DNA of 64,000 bases from Megaustenia siamemsis (taxonomy: Eukaryota > Mollusca > Gastropoda > Stylommatophora > Ariophantidae): NCBI GenBank assembly GCA_032433765.1, contig JAVIAB010000092.1, forward strand, positions 106,322,279 through 106,386,278, in the 5' to 3' direction. The position numbers were made by a program, and so were the translations under genes. The stretch's first letter is position 1; every line of letters begins with the position of its first letter. Shown one piece after another: positions 20,536 through 33,499 of this stretch. The notes below the pieces were generated by a model, which searched no databases, was not told the DNA's origin, and worked only from the letters and a program-made list of their open reading frames with translations.

Positions 20536-23160
20536 GGTGGACAGAGGAGGTGGAGAGATAGAGACAAGAGAGAGACAGGCCGAGCGATAACCATATGGGG
20601 CGGAGAAAGATGTTGGGCAGATAAAGCAGAGAGAGAGAGAGAGATAGGGTAGATAGATGAGACGGAGAGAGAGATGGTAGACAGATGGGGCGGAGAAGTT
20701 GGATATATGAGGCGGAGAGAGAGAGAGAGAGAGAGATGGTAGACAGATGAGACGGAGAGAGAGATGGTAGACAGATGGGGCGGAGAAGCTCAATAGATGA
20801 GGCGGAGAGAGAGAGAGATGGTAGACAGATGAGACGGAGAGAGATGGTAGACAGATGAGACGGAGAGATGGTAGACAGATGAGGCGGAGAGAGAGAAATG
20901 TTAGACAGATGAGGCGGAGAAGTTGAATAGATGAGGCGAAGAGAGAGATTGTAGACAGATGAGACGGAGAGAGAGAAATGGTAGACAGATGAGGCGGAGA
21001 GAGAGAAATGGTAGACAGATGAGGCGGAGAGAGAGAAATGATAGACAGATGAGGCGGAGAGAGAGAAATGGTAGACAGATGAGACGGAGAGAGAGAAATG
21101 GTAGACAGATGAGGCGAAGAGAGAGAAATGGTAGACAGATGAGACGGAGAGAGAGAAATGGTAGACAGATGAGACGGAGAGAGAGAAATGATAGACAGAT
21201 GAGGCGGAGAGAGAGATGGTAGACAGATGAGGCGGAGAGAGAGAAATGGTAGACAGATGAGGCGGAGAGAGAGAAATGGTAGACAGATGAGACGGAGAGA
21301 GAAAAATGGTAGACAGATGAGGCGGAAAGAGAGAAATGGTAGACAGATGAGGCGGAGAGAGAGAAATGGTAGACAGATGAGGCGGAAAGAGATGGTAGAC
21401 AGATGAGGCGTAGAGAGCGAGAGATGGTAGACAGATAAAGCGAAGAGAGAGATGGTAGACAGATAAGGCCGACAGAGAGATGGTGGACAGATAAGACAGA
21501 GAGAGAGATGGTAGACAGATGGGGCGGAGAGAGAGTGGAAGACAGATGGGGCAGAGAGAGAGTAGTGGTAGACAGATGTAGCGCACAGAGAGATAGTAGA
21601 CAGATGGGGCAGAGAGAGATGGTAGACAGATCGGGCGGAGAGAGAGTGGTAGACAGATGGGGCAGAGAGAGAGTAGTGGTAGACAGATGGGCGGAGAGAG
21701 AGAGAGAGATGGTAGACAGATGAGGCGGAGAGAGAGAGAGATGGAAGACAGATGGGCAGAGAGATAGAGATGGTAGACAGATGTAGCGCACAGAGAGATA
21801 GTAGACAGATGGGGCAGAGAGAGAGATGGTAGACAGATCGGGCGGAGAGAGAGATGGTAGACAGATAAGGCCGACAGAGAGATGGTAGACAGATAAGACA
21901 GAGAGAGAGATGGTAGACAGATGGGCGAAGAGAGAGTGGTAGACAGATGGGGCAGAGAGAGAGTAGTGGTAGACAGATGTAGCGCACAGAGAGATAGTAG
22001 ACAGATGGGGCAGAGAGAGATGGTAGACAGATCGGGCGGAGAGAGAAATGGTAGGCAGATGGGCGGAGAGAGAGAGAGAGGTGGTAGACAGATGAGGCGG
22101 AGATAGAGAGATGGAAGACAGATGGGCAGAGAGATAGAGATGGTAGATAGATGGGTCGGAGAGAGATATGGTAGACAGATGGGGCTGATAGAGAGATGGC
22201 AAACAGATGGACAGAGAGAGAGAGAGAGATGGTAAACAGATGGGCAGAGAGAGATGTAAACAGATGGGCAGTGAGAGAGTTGATAAACAGATGGACAGAT
22301 AGAGATGGTAAAAAGATGGGTGAGAGAGAGATAGTAAACAGATGGGTAGAGAGAAAATAAACAGAGATAGTAAACAGATGGGTAGAGAGAGAGAGAGATG
22401 GTAGACAGATAATGTGGAGAGAGAGATGGTAGACAGATAAGGCAGAGCGAGATGGTAGACAGATGGGGCAGAGAGAGGTGGTAGACAGATTAGGCGGAGA
22501 GAGAGATGGTAGACAGATAATATGGAGAGAGAGATGGTAGACAGATAAGGCAGAGAGAGGTGGTAGACAGATTAGGCTGAGCGAGAGATGGTAGACAGAT
22601 GGGGGAGAAAGAGAGATGGTAGACAGATAAGGCGGAGAGAGATTGTAGACAGATGGGCAGAGAGAGAGGTGGTAGACAGATAAGGCGAAGAGAGAGATGT
22701 TAGACAGATTAGGCAGAGAGAGAGAGAGATGTTAGGCAGATGGGGTGGTGGGGTGGAGAGAGAGAGATGGTAGACAGATGGGACGAGAGTGAGACAGATG
22801 GTAAATAAATGGGACGAAGAGAGAAATGGTAGACAGATGGGACAGAGAGAGATGGTAGACAGATGGGGCGGAGATATATATGGTAGACAGATGGGGCGGA
22901 GAGAGAGATGGTAGACAGATGGGGGAGAGAGAGGGTAGACAGATGGGACGGAGAGAGAGATGGTAGACAGATGGGGGAGAGAGAGGGTAGACATATGGGA
23001 CGGAGAGAGAGATGGTAGACAGATGGGCAGACAGAGAGAGAGATTGTATACAGATGGGGCGGAGAGAGAGATGGTAGACAGATGGGGCGGAGAGAGAGAG
23101 ATGTTAGATTAGGCGGAGAGAGAGAGTTGGTAAACAGATGGGCAGACACAGAGAGAGATA
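20536..23160. repeat. Purine-rich satellite, block A ('gacagatgRggcggagagag')
   Basis: Units of about 25-30 bp combine 'atggtagacagatg', a G-rich linker (aggcgg, gggcag, agacgg, taggc) and a variable (GA)n. The minus strand has few stop codons, so long overlapping S/L/P/H-rich frames appear in several registers; that several frames are open at once shows this is composition, not coding. Confidence 0.95.
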
Positions 23161-23500
23161 TGGTAGATTGATGTGCAGAGAGAGAGATTGTAGAGTGATG
23201 TGCAGAAATAGAGAGATTGTAGAGTGATGTGCAGAAATATAGAGATTGTAGAGTGATGTGCAGAAATAGAGAGATTGTAGAGTGATGTGCAGAAATAGAG
23301 AGATTGTAGAGTGATGTGCAGACAGAGAGAGATTGTAGAGTGATGTGCAGAAATAGAGAGATTGTAGAGTGATGTGCAGAAATAGAGAGATTGTAGAGTG
23401 ATGTGCAGAAATAGAGAGATTGTAGAGTGATGTGCAGAAATAGAGAGATTGTAGAGTGATGTGCAGAAATAGAGAGATTGTAGACTAGTGTGCAGAAAGA
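23161..23500. repeat. Purine-rich satellite, block B (29-bp 'tgtagagtgatgtgcagaaa')
   Basis: About eleven near-identical 29-bp units of 'tgtagagtgatgtgcagaaa' plus 'tagagagat'. The lack of divergence points to recent local amplification. Confidence 0.95.
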
Positions 23501-26185
23501 GAGAGAGATAGTAAACAGATGGGGCGGAGAGAGAGATGGTAGACAAATGGGCTGAGAAAGAGAAATAGTAGTCAGATGGGGCAGAGAGAGAGATGGTAGA
23601 CAGATGGGGCAGAGAGAGAGCGAGATGGTAGACAGATGTGGCGGAGAGAGATGGTAGACAGATGGGACGGAGAGAGAGATGGTAGACAGATGGGACAGAG
23701 AGAGAGATGGTAGACAGATGGGGCAGAGAGAGAGATGGTAGACAGATGGGGCAGAGAGAGAGCGAGATGGTAGACAGATGGGACAGAGAGAGAGCGAGAT
23801 GGTAGACAGATGGGACAGAGAGAGAGATGGTAGACAGATGGGACAGAGAGAGAGAGATGGTAGACAGATGGGACAGAGAGAGATGGTAGACAGATGGGCA
23901 GAGAGAGAGATGGTAGACAGATGGGACAGAGAGAGAGAGATGGTAGACAGATGGGACAGAGAGAGAGATGGTAGACAGATGGGCAGAGAGAGAGATGGTA
24001 GACAGATGGGACAGAGAGAGAGATGGTAGACAGATGGGGCAGAGAGCGAGATGGTAGACAGATGGGACAGAGAGAGAGAGATGGTAGACAGATGGGGCAG
24101 AGAGAGAGATGGTAGACAGATGGGACAGAGAGAGAGAGATGGTAGACAGAAGGGGCAGAGAGAGATGGTAGACAGATGGGACAGAGAGAGAGAGATGGTA
24201 GACAGATGGGACAGAGAGAGAGATGGTAGACAGATGGGACAGAGAGAGAGAGATGGTAGACAGATGGGACAGAGAGAGAGATGGTAGACAGATGGGACAG
24301 AGAGAGAGATGGTAGACAGATGGGACAGAGAGAGAGATGGTAGACAGATGGGGCAGAGAGAGAGCGAGATGGTAGACAGATGTGGCGGAGAGAGATGGTA
24401 GACAGATGGGACGGAGAGAGAGATGGTAGACAGATAGGACAGAGAGAGAGATGGTAGACAGATGGGACAGAGAGAGAGCGAGATGGTAGACAGATGTGGC
24501 GGAGAGAGATGGTAGACAGATGGGACGGAGAGAGAGATGGTAGACAGATGGGACAGAGAGAGAGATGGTAGACAGATGGGACAGAGAGAGAGCGAGACGG
24601 TAGACAGATGGGGCAGAGAGAGAGCGAGATGGTAGACAGATGGGGCAGAGAGAGAGCGAGATGGTAGACAGATGGGACAGAGAGAGAGAGCGAGATGGTA
24701 GACAGATGGGACGGAGAGAGAGAGATGCTAGACAGATGGGGCAGAGAGAGAGAGAGATGGTAGACAGATGGGGCAGAGCGAGAGCGAGATGGTAGACAGA
24801 TGGGACAGAGAGGGAGCGAGATGGTAGACAGATGGGACGGAGAGAGAGATGGTAGACAGATGGGACAGAGAGAGAGATGGTAGACAGATGGGACAGAGAG
24901 AGAGCGAGATGGTAGACAGATTTGGCGGAGAGAGATAGTAGACAGATGGGACGGAGAGAGAGATGGTAGACAGATGGGGCAGAGAGAGAGCGAGATGGTA
25001 GACAGATGGGACAGAGAGAGAGCGAGATGGTAGACAGATGGGACGGAGAGAGAGATGGTAGACAGATGGGACAGAGAGAGAGATGGTAGACAGATGGGAC
25101 AGAGAGAGAGCGAGATGGTAGACAGATGTGGCGGAGAGAGATGGTAGACAGATGGGACGGAGAGAGAGATGGTAGACAGATGGGACAGAGAGAGAGATGG
25201 TAGACAGATGGGACAGAGAGAGAGCTAGATGGTAGACAGATGGGACAGAGAGAGAGCGAGATGGTAGACAGATGTGGCGGAGAGAGATGGTAGACAGATG
25301 GGACGGAGAGAGAGATGGTAGACAGATGGGGCAGAGAGAGAGCGAGATGGTAGACAGATGTGGCGGAGAGAGATGGTAGACAGATAGGACGGAGAGAGAG
25401 ATGGTAGAAAGATGGGACAGAGAGAGAGAGATGGTAGACAGATGGGACAGAGAGAGAGCGAGATGGTAGACAGATGTGGCGGAGAGAGATGGTAGACAGA
25501 TGGGACGGAGAGAGAGATGGTAGACAGATGGGGCAGAGAGAGAGCGAGATGGTAGACAGATGGGACAGAGAGGGAGCGAGATGGTTAACAGATGGGACGG
25601 AGAGAGAGATGGTAGACAGATGGGACAGAGAGAGAGATGGTAGACAGATGGGACAGAGAGAGAGCGAGATGGTAGACAGATGTGGCGGAGAGAGATGGTA
25701 GACAGATGGGACGGAGAGAGAGATGGTAGACAGATGGGACAGAGAGAGAGATGGTAGACAGATGGGACAGAGAGAGCGAGATGGTAGACAGACGGGGCAG
25801 AGAGAGCGCGAGATGGTAGACAGATGGGGCAGAGAGAGAGAGATTTTAGACAGATGGGGCAGAGAGAGAGCGAGATGGTAGACAGATGGGACAGAGAGAG
25901 AGCGAGATGGTAGACAGATGTGGCGGAGAGAGATGGTAGACAGATGGGACGGAGAGAGAGATGGTAGACAGATGGGACACAGAGAGAGATGGTAGACAGA
26001 TGGGACAGAGAGAGAGCGAGATGGTAGACAGATGTGGCGGAGAGAGATGGTAGACAGATGGGACGGAGAGAGAGATGGTAGACAGATGGGGCAGAGAGAG
26101 AGCGAGATGGTAGACAGATGTGGCGGAGAGAGATGGTAGACAGATGGGACGGAGAGAGAGATGGTAGACAGATGGGGCGGAGAGA
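23501..26185. repeat. Purine-rich satellite, block C ('gacagatgggacagagagag')
   Basis: Some 90 units of 24-32 bp. Within it a longer order recurs: a 'gatgtggcgg' unit, then 'gatgggacgg', then one or more 'gatgggacag' or 'gatggggcag' units with a 'gagcgag' linker, so multi-unit blocks were copied together. Confidence 0.95.
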
Positions 26186-29100
26186 GAGAGAGATGGTAGT
26201 CTGATGTACAGAGAAAGAGATGGTAGTCTGATGTACAGAGAGAGAGATGGTAGTCTGATGTACAGAGAGAGAGATGGTAGTCTGATATACAGAGAGAGAG
26301 AGAGAGATGGTAGACTGATGTACAGAGAGAGAGAGAGAGAGATGGTAGACTGATGTACAGAGAGAGAGAGAGAGAGATGGTAGTCTGATATACAGAGAGA
26401 GAGAGAGAGATGGTAGTCTGATATACAGAGAGAGAGAGAGAGATGGTAGTCTGATATACAGAGAGAGAGAGAGAGAGATGGTAGTCTGATATACAGAGAG
26501 AGAGAGAGAGATGGTAGTCTGATATACAGAGAGAGAGAGAGAGAGAGATGGTAGACTGATATACAGAGAGAGAGAGATGGTAGTCTGATATACAGAGAGA
26601 GAGAGAGAGAGATGGTAGACTGATATACAGAGAGAGAGAGAGAGAGAGAGAGATGGTAGACTGATATACAGAGAGAGAGAGATGGTAGTCTGATATACAG
26701 AGAGAGAGATGGTAGTCTGATATACAGAGAGAGAGAGAGATGGTAGTCTGATATACAGAGAGAGAGAGAGAGAGATGGTAGTCTGATATACAGAGAGAGA
26801 GAGAGAGATGGTAGTCTGATATACAGAGAGAGAGAGAGAGAGATGCTAGACTGATATACAGAGAGAGAGAGAGAGATGGTAGTCTGATATACAGAGAGAG
26901 AGAGAGAGATGGTAGTCTGATATACAGAGAGAGAGAGAGAGAGATGGTAGTCTGATATACAGAGAGAGAGAGAGAGATGGTAGATTGATATACAGAGAGA
27001 GAGAGAGATGGTAGTCTGATATACAGAGAGAGAGAGAGAGATGGTAGTCTGATATACAGAGAGAGAGAGAGAGATGGTAGTCTGATATACATAGAGAGAG
27101 AGAGAGAGATGGTAGTCTGATATACAGAGAGAGAGAGAGAGAGAGATGGTAGTCTGATATACAGAGAGAGAGAGAGAGAGATGGTAGTCTGATATACAGA
27201 GAGAGAGAGAGAGAGAGATGGTAGTCTGATATACAGAGAGAGAGAGAGAGAGAGATGGTAGTCTGATATACAGAGAGAGAGAGAGAGATGGTAGTCTGAT
27301 ATACAGAGAGAGAGAGAGAGAGATGGTAGTCTGATGTACAGAGAGAGAGAGAGAGAGATGGTAGTCTGATATACAGAGAGAGAGAGAGAGAGAGAGATGG
27401 TAGTCTGATATACAGAGAGAGAGAGAGATGGTAGACTGATGTACAGAGAAAGAGATGGTAGACTGATGTAGAGAGAAAGAGATGGTAGACTGATGTACAG
27501 AGAGAGAGAGAGAGAGAGATGGTAGTCTGATATACAGAGAGAGAGAGAGAGATGGTAGTCTGATATACAGAGAGAGAGAGATGGTAGTCTGATATACAGA
27601 GAGAGAGAGATGGTAGTCTGATATACAGAGAGAGAGAGATGGTAGTCTGATATACAGAGAGAGAGAGAGAGAGAGATGGTAGTCTGATATACAGAGAGAG
27701 AGAGAGAGAGAGATGGTAGTCTGATATACAGAGAGAGAGAGAGAGAGAGAGATGGTAGTCTGATATACAGAGAGAGAGAGAGAGAGATGGTAGACTGATA
27801 TACAGAGAGAGAGAGATGGTAGTCTGATATACAGAGAGAGAGAGAGATGGTAGTCTGATATACAGAGAGAGAGAGAGATGGTAGTCTGATATACAGAGAG
27901 AGAGAGAGAGATGGTAGTCTGATATACAGAGAGAGAGAGAGAGATGGTAGTCTGATATACAGAGAGAGAGAGAGAGATGGTAGTCTGATATACAGAGAGA
28001 GAGAGATGGTAGTCTGATATACAGAGAGAGAGAGATGGTAGTCTGATATACAGAGAGAGAGAGAGAGATGGTAGTCTGATATACAGAGAGAGAGAGAGAG
28101 ATGGTAGTCTGATATACAGAGAGAGAGAGAGAGATGGTAGTCTGATATACAGAGAGAGAGAGAGAGATGGTAGACTGATATACAGAGAGAGAGAGATGGT
28201 AGTCTGATATACAGAGAGAGAGAGAGAGAGAGAGATGGTAGTCTGATATACAGAGAGAGAGAGAGAGAGAGAGATGGTAGTCTGATATACAGAGAGAGAG
28301 AGAGAGAGATGGTAGTCTGATATACAGAGAGAGAGAGTGAGAGATGGTAGACTGATATACAGAGAGAGAGAGAGAGAGATGGTAGTCTGATATACAGAGA
28401 GAGAGAGAGAGATGGTAGTCTGATATACAGAGAGAGAGAGATGGTAGACTGATATACAGAGAGAGAGAGAGAGATGGTAGACTGATATACAGAGAGAGAG
28501 AGAGAGATGGTAGTCTGATATACAGAGAGAGAGAGAGATGGTAGTCTGATATACAGAGAGAGAGATGGTAGTCTGATATACAGAGAGAGAGAGAGATGGT
28601 AGTCTGATATACAGAGAGAGAGAGAGATGGTAGTCTGATATACAGAGAGAGAGAGAGATGGTAGTCTGATATACAGAGAGAGAGAGAGAGAGATGGTAGT
28701 CTGATATACAGAGAGAGAGAGATGGTAGTCTGATATATATATAGAGAGAGAGATGGTAGTCTGATATACAGAGAGAGAGAGAGAGATGGTAGTCTGATAT
28801 ACAGAGAGAGAGAGATGGTAGTCTGATATACAGAGAGAGAGAGATGGTAGTCTGATATACAGAGAGAGAAAGATGGTAGTCTGATATACAGAGAGAGAGA
28901 GATGGTAGACTGATATACAGAGAGAGAGAGATGGTAGTCTGATATACAGAGAGAGAGAGATGGTAGTCTGATATACAGAGAGAGAGAGAGATGGTAGTCT
29001 GATATACAGGGAGAGAGAGATGGTAGTCTGATATACAGAGAGAGAGAGATGGTAGTCTGATATACAGAGAGAGAAAGATGGTAGTCTGATATACAGAGAG

Positions 29101-29760
29101 AGAGAGATGGTAGTCTGATATACAGAGAGAGAGAGATGGTAGTCTGATATACAGAGAGAGAGAGAGAGAGATGGTAGTCTGATATACAGAGAGAGAGAGA
29201 GATGGTAGACTGATATACAGAGAGAGAGAGAGATGGTAGTCTGATATACAGAGAGAGAGAGAGAGAGAGAGATGGTAGTCTGATATACAGAGAGAGAGAG
29301 AGAGAGATGGTACACTGATATACAGAGAGAGAGAGAGAGATGGTAGTCTGATATACATAGAGAGAGAGAGAGAGAGATGGTAGTCTGATATACAGAGAGA
29401 GAGAGAGATGGTAGACAGATATACAGAGAGAGAGAGAGAGATTGTAGTCTGATATACAGAGAGTGAGAGAGAGAGATGGTAGATTGATATACAGAGAGAG
29501 AGAGAGAGAGAGATGGTAGTCTGATATACAGAGAGAGAGAGAGAGAGATGGTAGATTGATATACAGAGAGAGAGAGAGAGAGATGGTAGTCTGATATACA
29601 GAGAGAGAGAGAGAGAGATGGTAGATTGATATACAGAGAGAGAGAGAGAGATGGTAGTCTGATATACAGAGAGAGAGAGAGAGAGATGGTAGATTGATAT
29701 ACAGAGAGAGAGAGAGAGAGATGGTAGTCTGATATACAGAGAGAGAGAGAGAGAGATGGT
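26186..29760. repeat. Purine-rich satellite, block D ('gtagtctgatatacagagag')
   Basis: More than 100 units of 'gatggtagtctgatatacag' followed by (AG)n of changing length. It begins with 'gatgtaca' units and passes to 'gatataca'. All three minus-strand frames stay open for over 1000 codons, including a 2068-codon frame spanning blocks B to D; I judge this an artefact. Confidence 0.96.
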
Positions 29761-30356
29761 AGACAGATAAAACGAAGAGAGAGAAGTTAGACAAATAAGG
29801 CGGAGAGAGATGGTAGACAGATGGGGCAGAGAGAGAGAGAGATGGTAGACAGATGGGGCGGAGAGATAGATGGTAGACAGATAGGGCGGAGAGAGAGATG
29901 GTAGACAGATGGGGCGGAGAGATAGATGGTAGACAGATGGGGCGGAGAGAGAGATGGTAGACAGATGGATCGGAGAGAGAGGGTAGACAAATGGGACGGA
30001 GAGAGATGGTAGACAGATGGAGCAGAGAGAGAGAGATTGTATACAAATGGGGCGAAGAGAGAGATGGTAGACGGATGTGGCGGAGAGAGAGAGATGTTAG
30101 ATTAGGCGGAGAGATGAGTTGGTAAACAGATGGGCAGACAGAGAGAGAGATGGTAGACAGATGGGGCGGTGAGAGAGATGGTAGACAGATATGGCGGAGA
30201 GAGAGATGGTAGACAAATGGGGCGGAGAGAGTGAGGGATGGTAGACAAATGGAGTAGGGAGAGAGATGGTAGACAGATGGGGCGGAGAGAGAGAGGGATG
30301 GTAGACAGATGGGCAGAGAGAGAAAGATGGTAAACAGATAAGACGGAGAGAGACTG
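29761..30356. repeat. Purine-rich satellite, return of block A units
   Basis: After block D the array returns to 'gacagatggggcggagagag' units. The stretch 30034-30147 repeats 23041-23155 almost exactly, so blocks B-D sit between two direct copies. Confidence 0.93.
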
Positions 30357-31335
30357 ATGGTTTAAGTGAAATGATAGATGAGGGTAGTGATGAATGTACA
30401 ACGATGAGAGATGTTAGACTTGTTGACAGGCCAGTGGAGGATTGGTAAAAGCATGAAGACGAATAGAAATATGCCAATAGAACTAGACAGGTATGCAGCC
30501 AAGCTAGTAACGTAGACAGAATCTGTCAGTGAAATTATATCACTACCTAAGTACGCGACTACTCCAGCACTATCCATTTGGACTCTTCACTAACCTTTTT
30601 GTTGCTCCTTCATCATTTCTTGTTTCCTCCTCTGACAAACAATTATAAAAGGAATTTGTCATTAATTGTCTGTTGTCTTATTTTTTTTTTTACCAGCAAC
30701 ATAAATTCGGTTGCCCATACGCGACATAGAATTTTTAACCACTCATTGTTTTTGTGGGTTCCGGCCGACTCGTCATTCACATATGAAAATGCCACTTGTG
30801 TCCCGCTTTAATAAAAGCGTCAGTTTTGTTCCGTTATTTTTAATAATAATTTTTAATATTGATAAGACCACCATATAAAACCAGAAAATCGTAAAATACG
30901 ATTACGTAAAATACCAGGTCTATAAAACTCTGAGGTACTCTCGTTTGTCTCATTTATACTATCATCGTCAACAGCCTTAACATGGGGGAACTGTCAATTT
31001 ATGCAAATTACCTATGAATTTGCCAACGCGCTTTGACGATAACTGTGGCATGAGTGAATCTGATATGGGGAATTCCCGGTTGCTGTGATACTGACTCCAT
31101 GAACAGAACAGATCAGCCAATGAAATATCTCAGATCTGTAAAGTCCTAACGTTTTGCGGTTAGCGTTCCGGGCAATTCCAGCTCAGCGTTTACCAACTGT
31201 GTATGAGTTCCGTCACTGAAGGTTTAACTCAATATATTTATTCATTGCAACGTTTTCTGTTTTCAATTATTTTTTTTCATGAAAATAAAGAAAATAACTT
31301 CCGACAGTCCCCTTTCTTTTGTCTCAATGAAATAT
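30357..31335. other. No gene recognised
   Basis: Unique-looking, moderately AT-rich DNA at the right edge of the satellite. A few frames of 65-77 codons without recognisable content. Confidence 0.35.
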
Positions 31336-31650
31336 CATCATCGTCATCAAGTACCGCTGGCGTAGGTGATCATGTTTCTCCACAACTTTCGATCTCGACA
31401 GCTATTTATCATTTCTGTTGTTGACCTTCTGCCAAGCCATTCTCTTAAGCTGTATGGTATTTTTTCTCTTTGCTTCCCTCTATCTCTTTGTCACCTCAAT
31501 TTTTCCAGTTGTTACAATATATTCCAGTTGTTATCTTCTCATTACATGGCCAAAAAATTATGATTGTTTCATCCTAATATTGGAAATTAGCTCTCTTTTT
31601 GCTTTGACCTCTCTCAGAACATCTTCATTACTCTTCTTAGCTGTTCATTT
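31336..31650 (-). mobile_element. LINE 3' tail with 12-bp target duplication
   Basis: Bounded by TCAATGAAATAT at 31324-31335 and 31651-31662. The minus strand is the C-terminus also seen at 35.15, 59.92 and 62.23 kb; its 3' end is ATGACGATGATGAT. The internal stops are modest. Confidence 0.92.
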
Positions 31651-32016
31651 TCAATGAAATATGGGCAGCCTTAAAATGAATGTCGGTTTTAAAATGTCCA
31701 TGAACTGAGGAGTAACCAGGACATAAATGTCACATTTTAAGTCATTTACGTTGTCTTTTATGAAGGAGCCACTAGTTTTGAATATTTGAAAACATGAACA
31801 CAGAGTTGGAATACTAGTAGTTTAATGTGACTTTGTGAACATCAATTATTTTTTGTTTAAGGGGGTTGTTTTGCACCTTGTGGTCAACTGTATTTGTCTC
31901 TAACATATATTTATTGAGAGTATCCTTCCTTCCTTCTCTCTCTCTCTCTCTCTCTCACTTTCACTTCATGCGAAGCAACAGTTACTCCTACCAGACCTAC
32001 CAGTTATGCATGCAGC
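31651..32016. other. Spacer with a CT microsatellite
   Basis: No gene. A (CT)n run lies near 31936-31956, just before the hAT-like element. Confidence 0.4.
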
Positions 32017-32160
32017 CAGGCCAGATTTTTCTATAAACTAAAGAAGCTATAACTTAGGCAACCGAACCCGAGGGACCTCAAACAATTTTCAGAATTTCTT
32101 TTCCGACTACACTTTTTTCACACCAGTAAGCCTATTTGATATAGAGCTTAAGGCATATTA

Positions 32161-32415
32161 GGAGCCGTGATAGCTCAGTGGTTAGTGAACTGGACTACAA
32201 AGGACAAGAAGTAGGGTTCGATCCCAACCGACGGGGGTCCGGTTCACCCAGCCTTTAATGGGTACGGGAGTTTTTTTTTCTGGGAAAGTAAAACGGCACG
32301 GGCGTAATACCGACCACATTACCCCAAAGGTGATGTGCCGAAGGTCTGTAAAATTTATGGTCGCTAACACCATATTCCCTCTGCGCCATTTGGTGTGACT
32401 TTTACTGTTTTTTTT
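32161..32415 (+). mobile_element. Common tRNA-derived SINE with 10-bp target duplication
   Basis: AGGCATATTA flanks it at 32151-32160 and 32416-32425. It has box A 'TAGCTCAGTGGTTAG', box B 'GGTTCGATCCC', and a mutated terminal hairpin (CGCCATTTGGTG). Confidence 0.95.
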
Positions 32416-32469
32416 AGGCATATTAGTTTTAATTTTTTATATTTTTTGCGAGAGTGATCTCAGAGTTTC

Positions 32470-32780
32470 ATTTAACATAGGGCATCTTCTTGTCTTCCTC
32501 ATTTGCCCTTCAGCTACGAGGGGAGATATACTAATTTATGTTTTTTTTTGCTCTCCTGTTGGCATCTGCTGCTGTTATGTTTCATAGTGTTTCAAATATT
32601 TCATTAATCCATCTTTTTCGTGGTCTGTCCTTAAGTCTGAAATTCTCGCACCGTTTATTAAAGGCTCTTTGCTTTATGTTTTGGTATTTTTTCTCAACAA
32701 GTAGCCAAACCATTGTATCTTTACTTTCTTGATGTATTCAATGGCGGGGCTATTCCTAACTTTGTTCTCAGTCCTTCACG
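32470..32780 (-). mobile_element. LINE 3' tail (family of 36.7 and 56.7 kb)
   Basis: DNA matches 36.74-37.03 kb: 'gctgctgttatgttt', 'ttaatccatctttttcgtgg', 'ttaaaggctctttg'. On the minus strand this is the region that reads 'KRWVDGILEALGNITAAEAN' in the 56-kb copy. Frameshifted. Confidence 0.8.
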
Positions 32781-32811
32781 TAGGACCTCACTAAGTTTCA
32801 ATCCGGAATTG

Positions 32812-33490
32812 AGTGCAGCAACTACCATATGTATTCAAGCGCACAACACATTCTACAGAGCAGCAATAAAATAAGCAATAAATACAAAAACTCTTCTGAG
32901 CAATATAATAATTGTTTTAATTACAAAACAGCAAATACGATGTCCGTATGGAAATGATGCAACTTTCTAGTCTGCAATAAAATATTGATCACTTTGTTGA
33001 AACCTCAGATACTCAAACGTTTACTCCTAGTTTTAGCAACAGCTACAAAAGAAACATATCGACAAATAATATGATTTATTTTACTATTAATAAACAGAAC
33101 GCACAGAAGGATGCTGTTGTTAACGGAGTTTCATCTACAAAACAATGCAAACTGTAGAAATTATATCCTTACAAGAAATCATTAAATTAGCAGGACCACG
33201 GTGGCACTGACTAGTAAGTTTATGTGAAGTTAACTATGATAATAGAATTAAATCGAGAAACAGGTGTTGTGAAGTCAGGTAAAACTGTTAAAAAACTAAC
33301 GTGTCATCGTTAATATGTTGTGTTATATAAACGAAATACACAAAATATCAATGTCAGTTAACTGTGTTATATATCATTATGTGAAGAGTGGTATACTATG
33401 TTGTGTATGTCAAATTTTAGTGTGTATTATGCACTAAGAATAAAATGTTGCTATGTAAACTCTATTCTATTCTATTTTATTCTATTTTAT
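32812..33490. other. AT-rich spacer with a (TTCTA)n-like run
   Basis: No coding signal. A TTCTATTCTATTTTATTC-type pentamer run lies near 33463-33490. Confidence 0.4.
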
Positions 33491-33499
33491 TGGTGGAAT

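Larger units (their letters stand above)
32017..32811. mobile_element. hAT-like non-autonomous element, copy 2, carrying a SINE and a LINE tail
   Basis: Left end 'CAGGCCAGATTTTTCTATAA', right end '...TCAATCCGGAATTG'. Flanks CATGCAGC and AGTGCAGC share TGCAGC, compatible with an 8-bp target site. The ends match copy 1 at 6.60-7.16 kb. Inside lie a SINE (32161-32415) and a LINE tail (about 32470-32780), both younger than the host element. Confidence 0.5.

Noticed and set aside
20471..30477. Several very long minus-strand frames (371 to 2068 codons) and shorter plus-strand frames in the purine-rich array
   Set aside because: They overlap in multiple frames, consist of simple repeats and follow from the absence of stop codons in (CT)n-rich sequence. 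No start context, splice signal or domain supports them.
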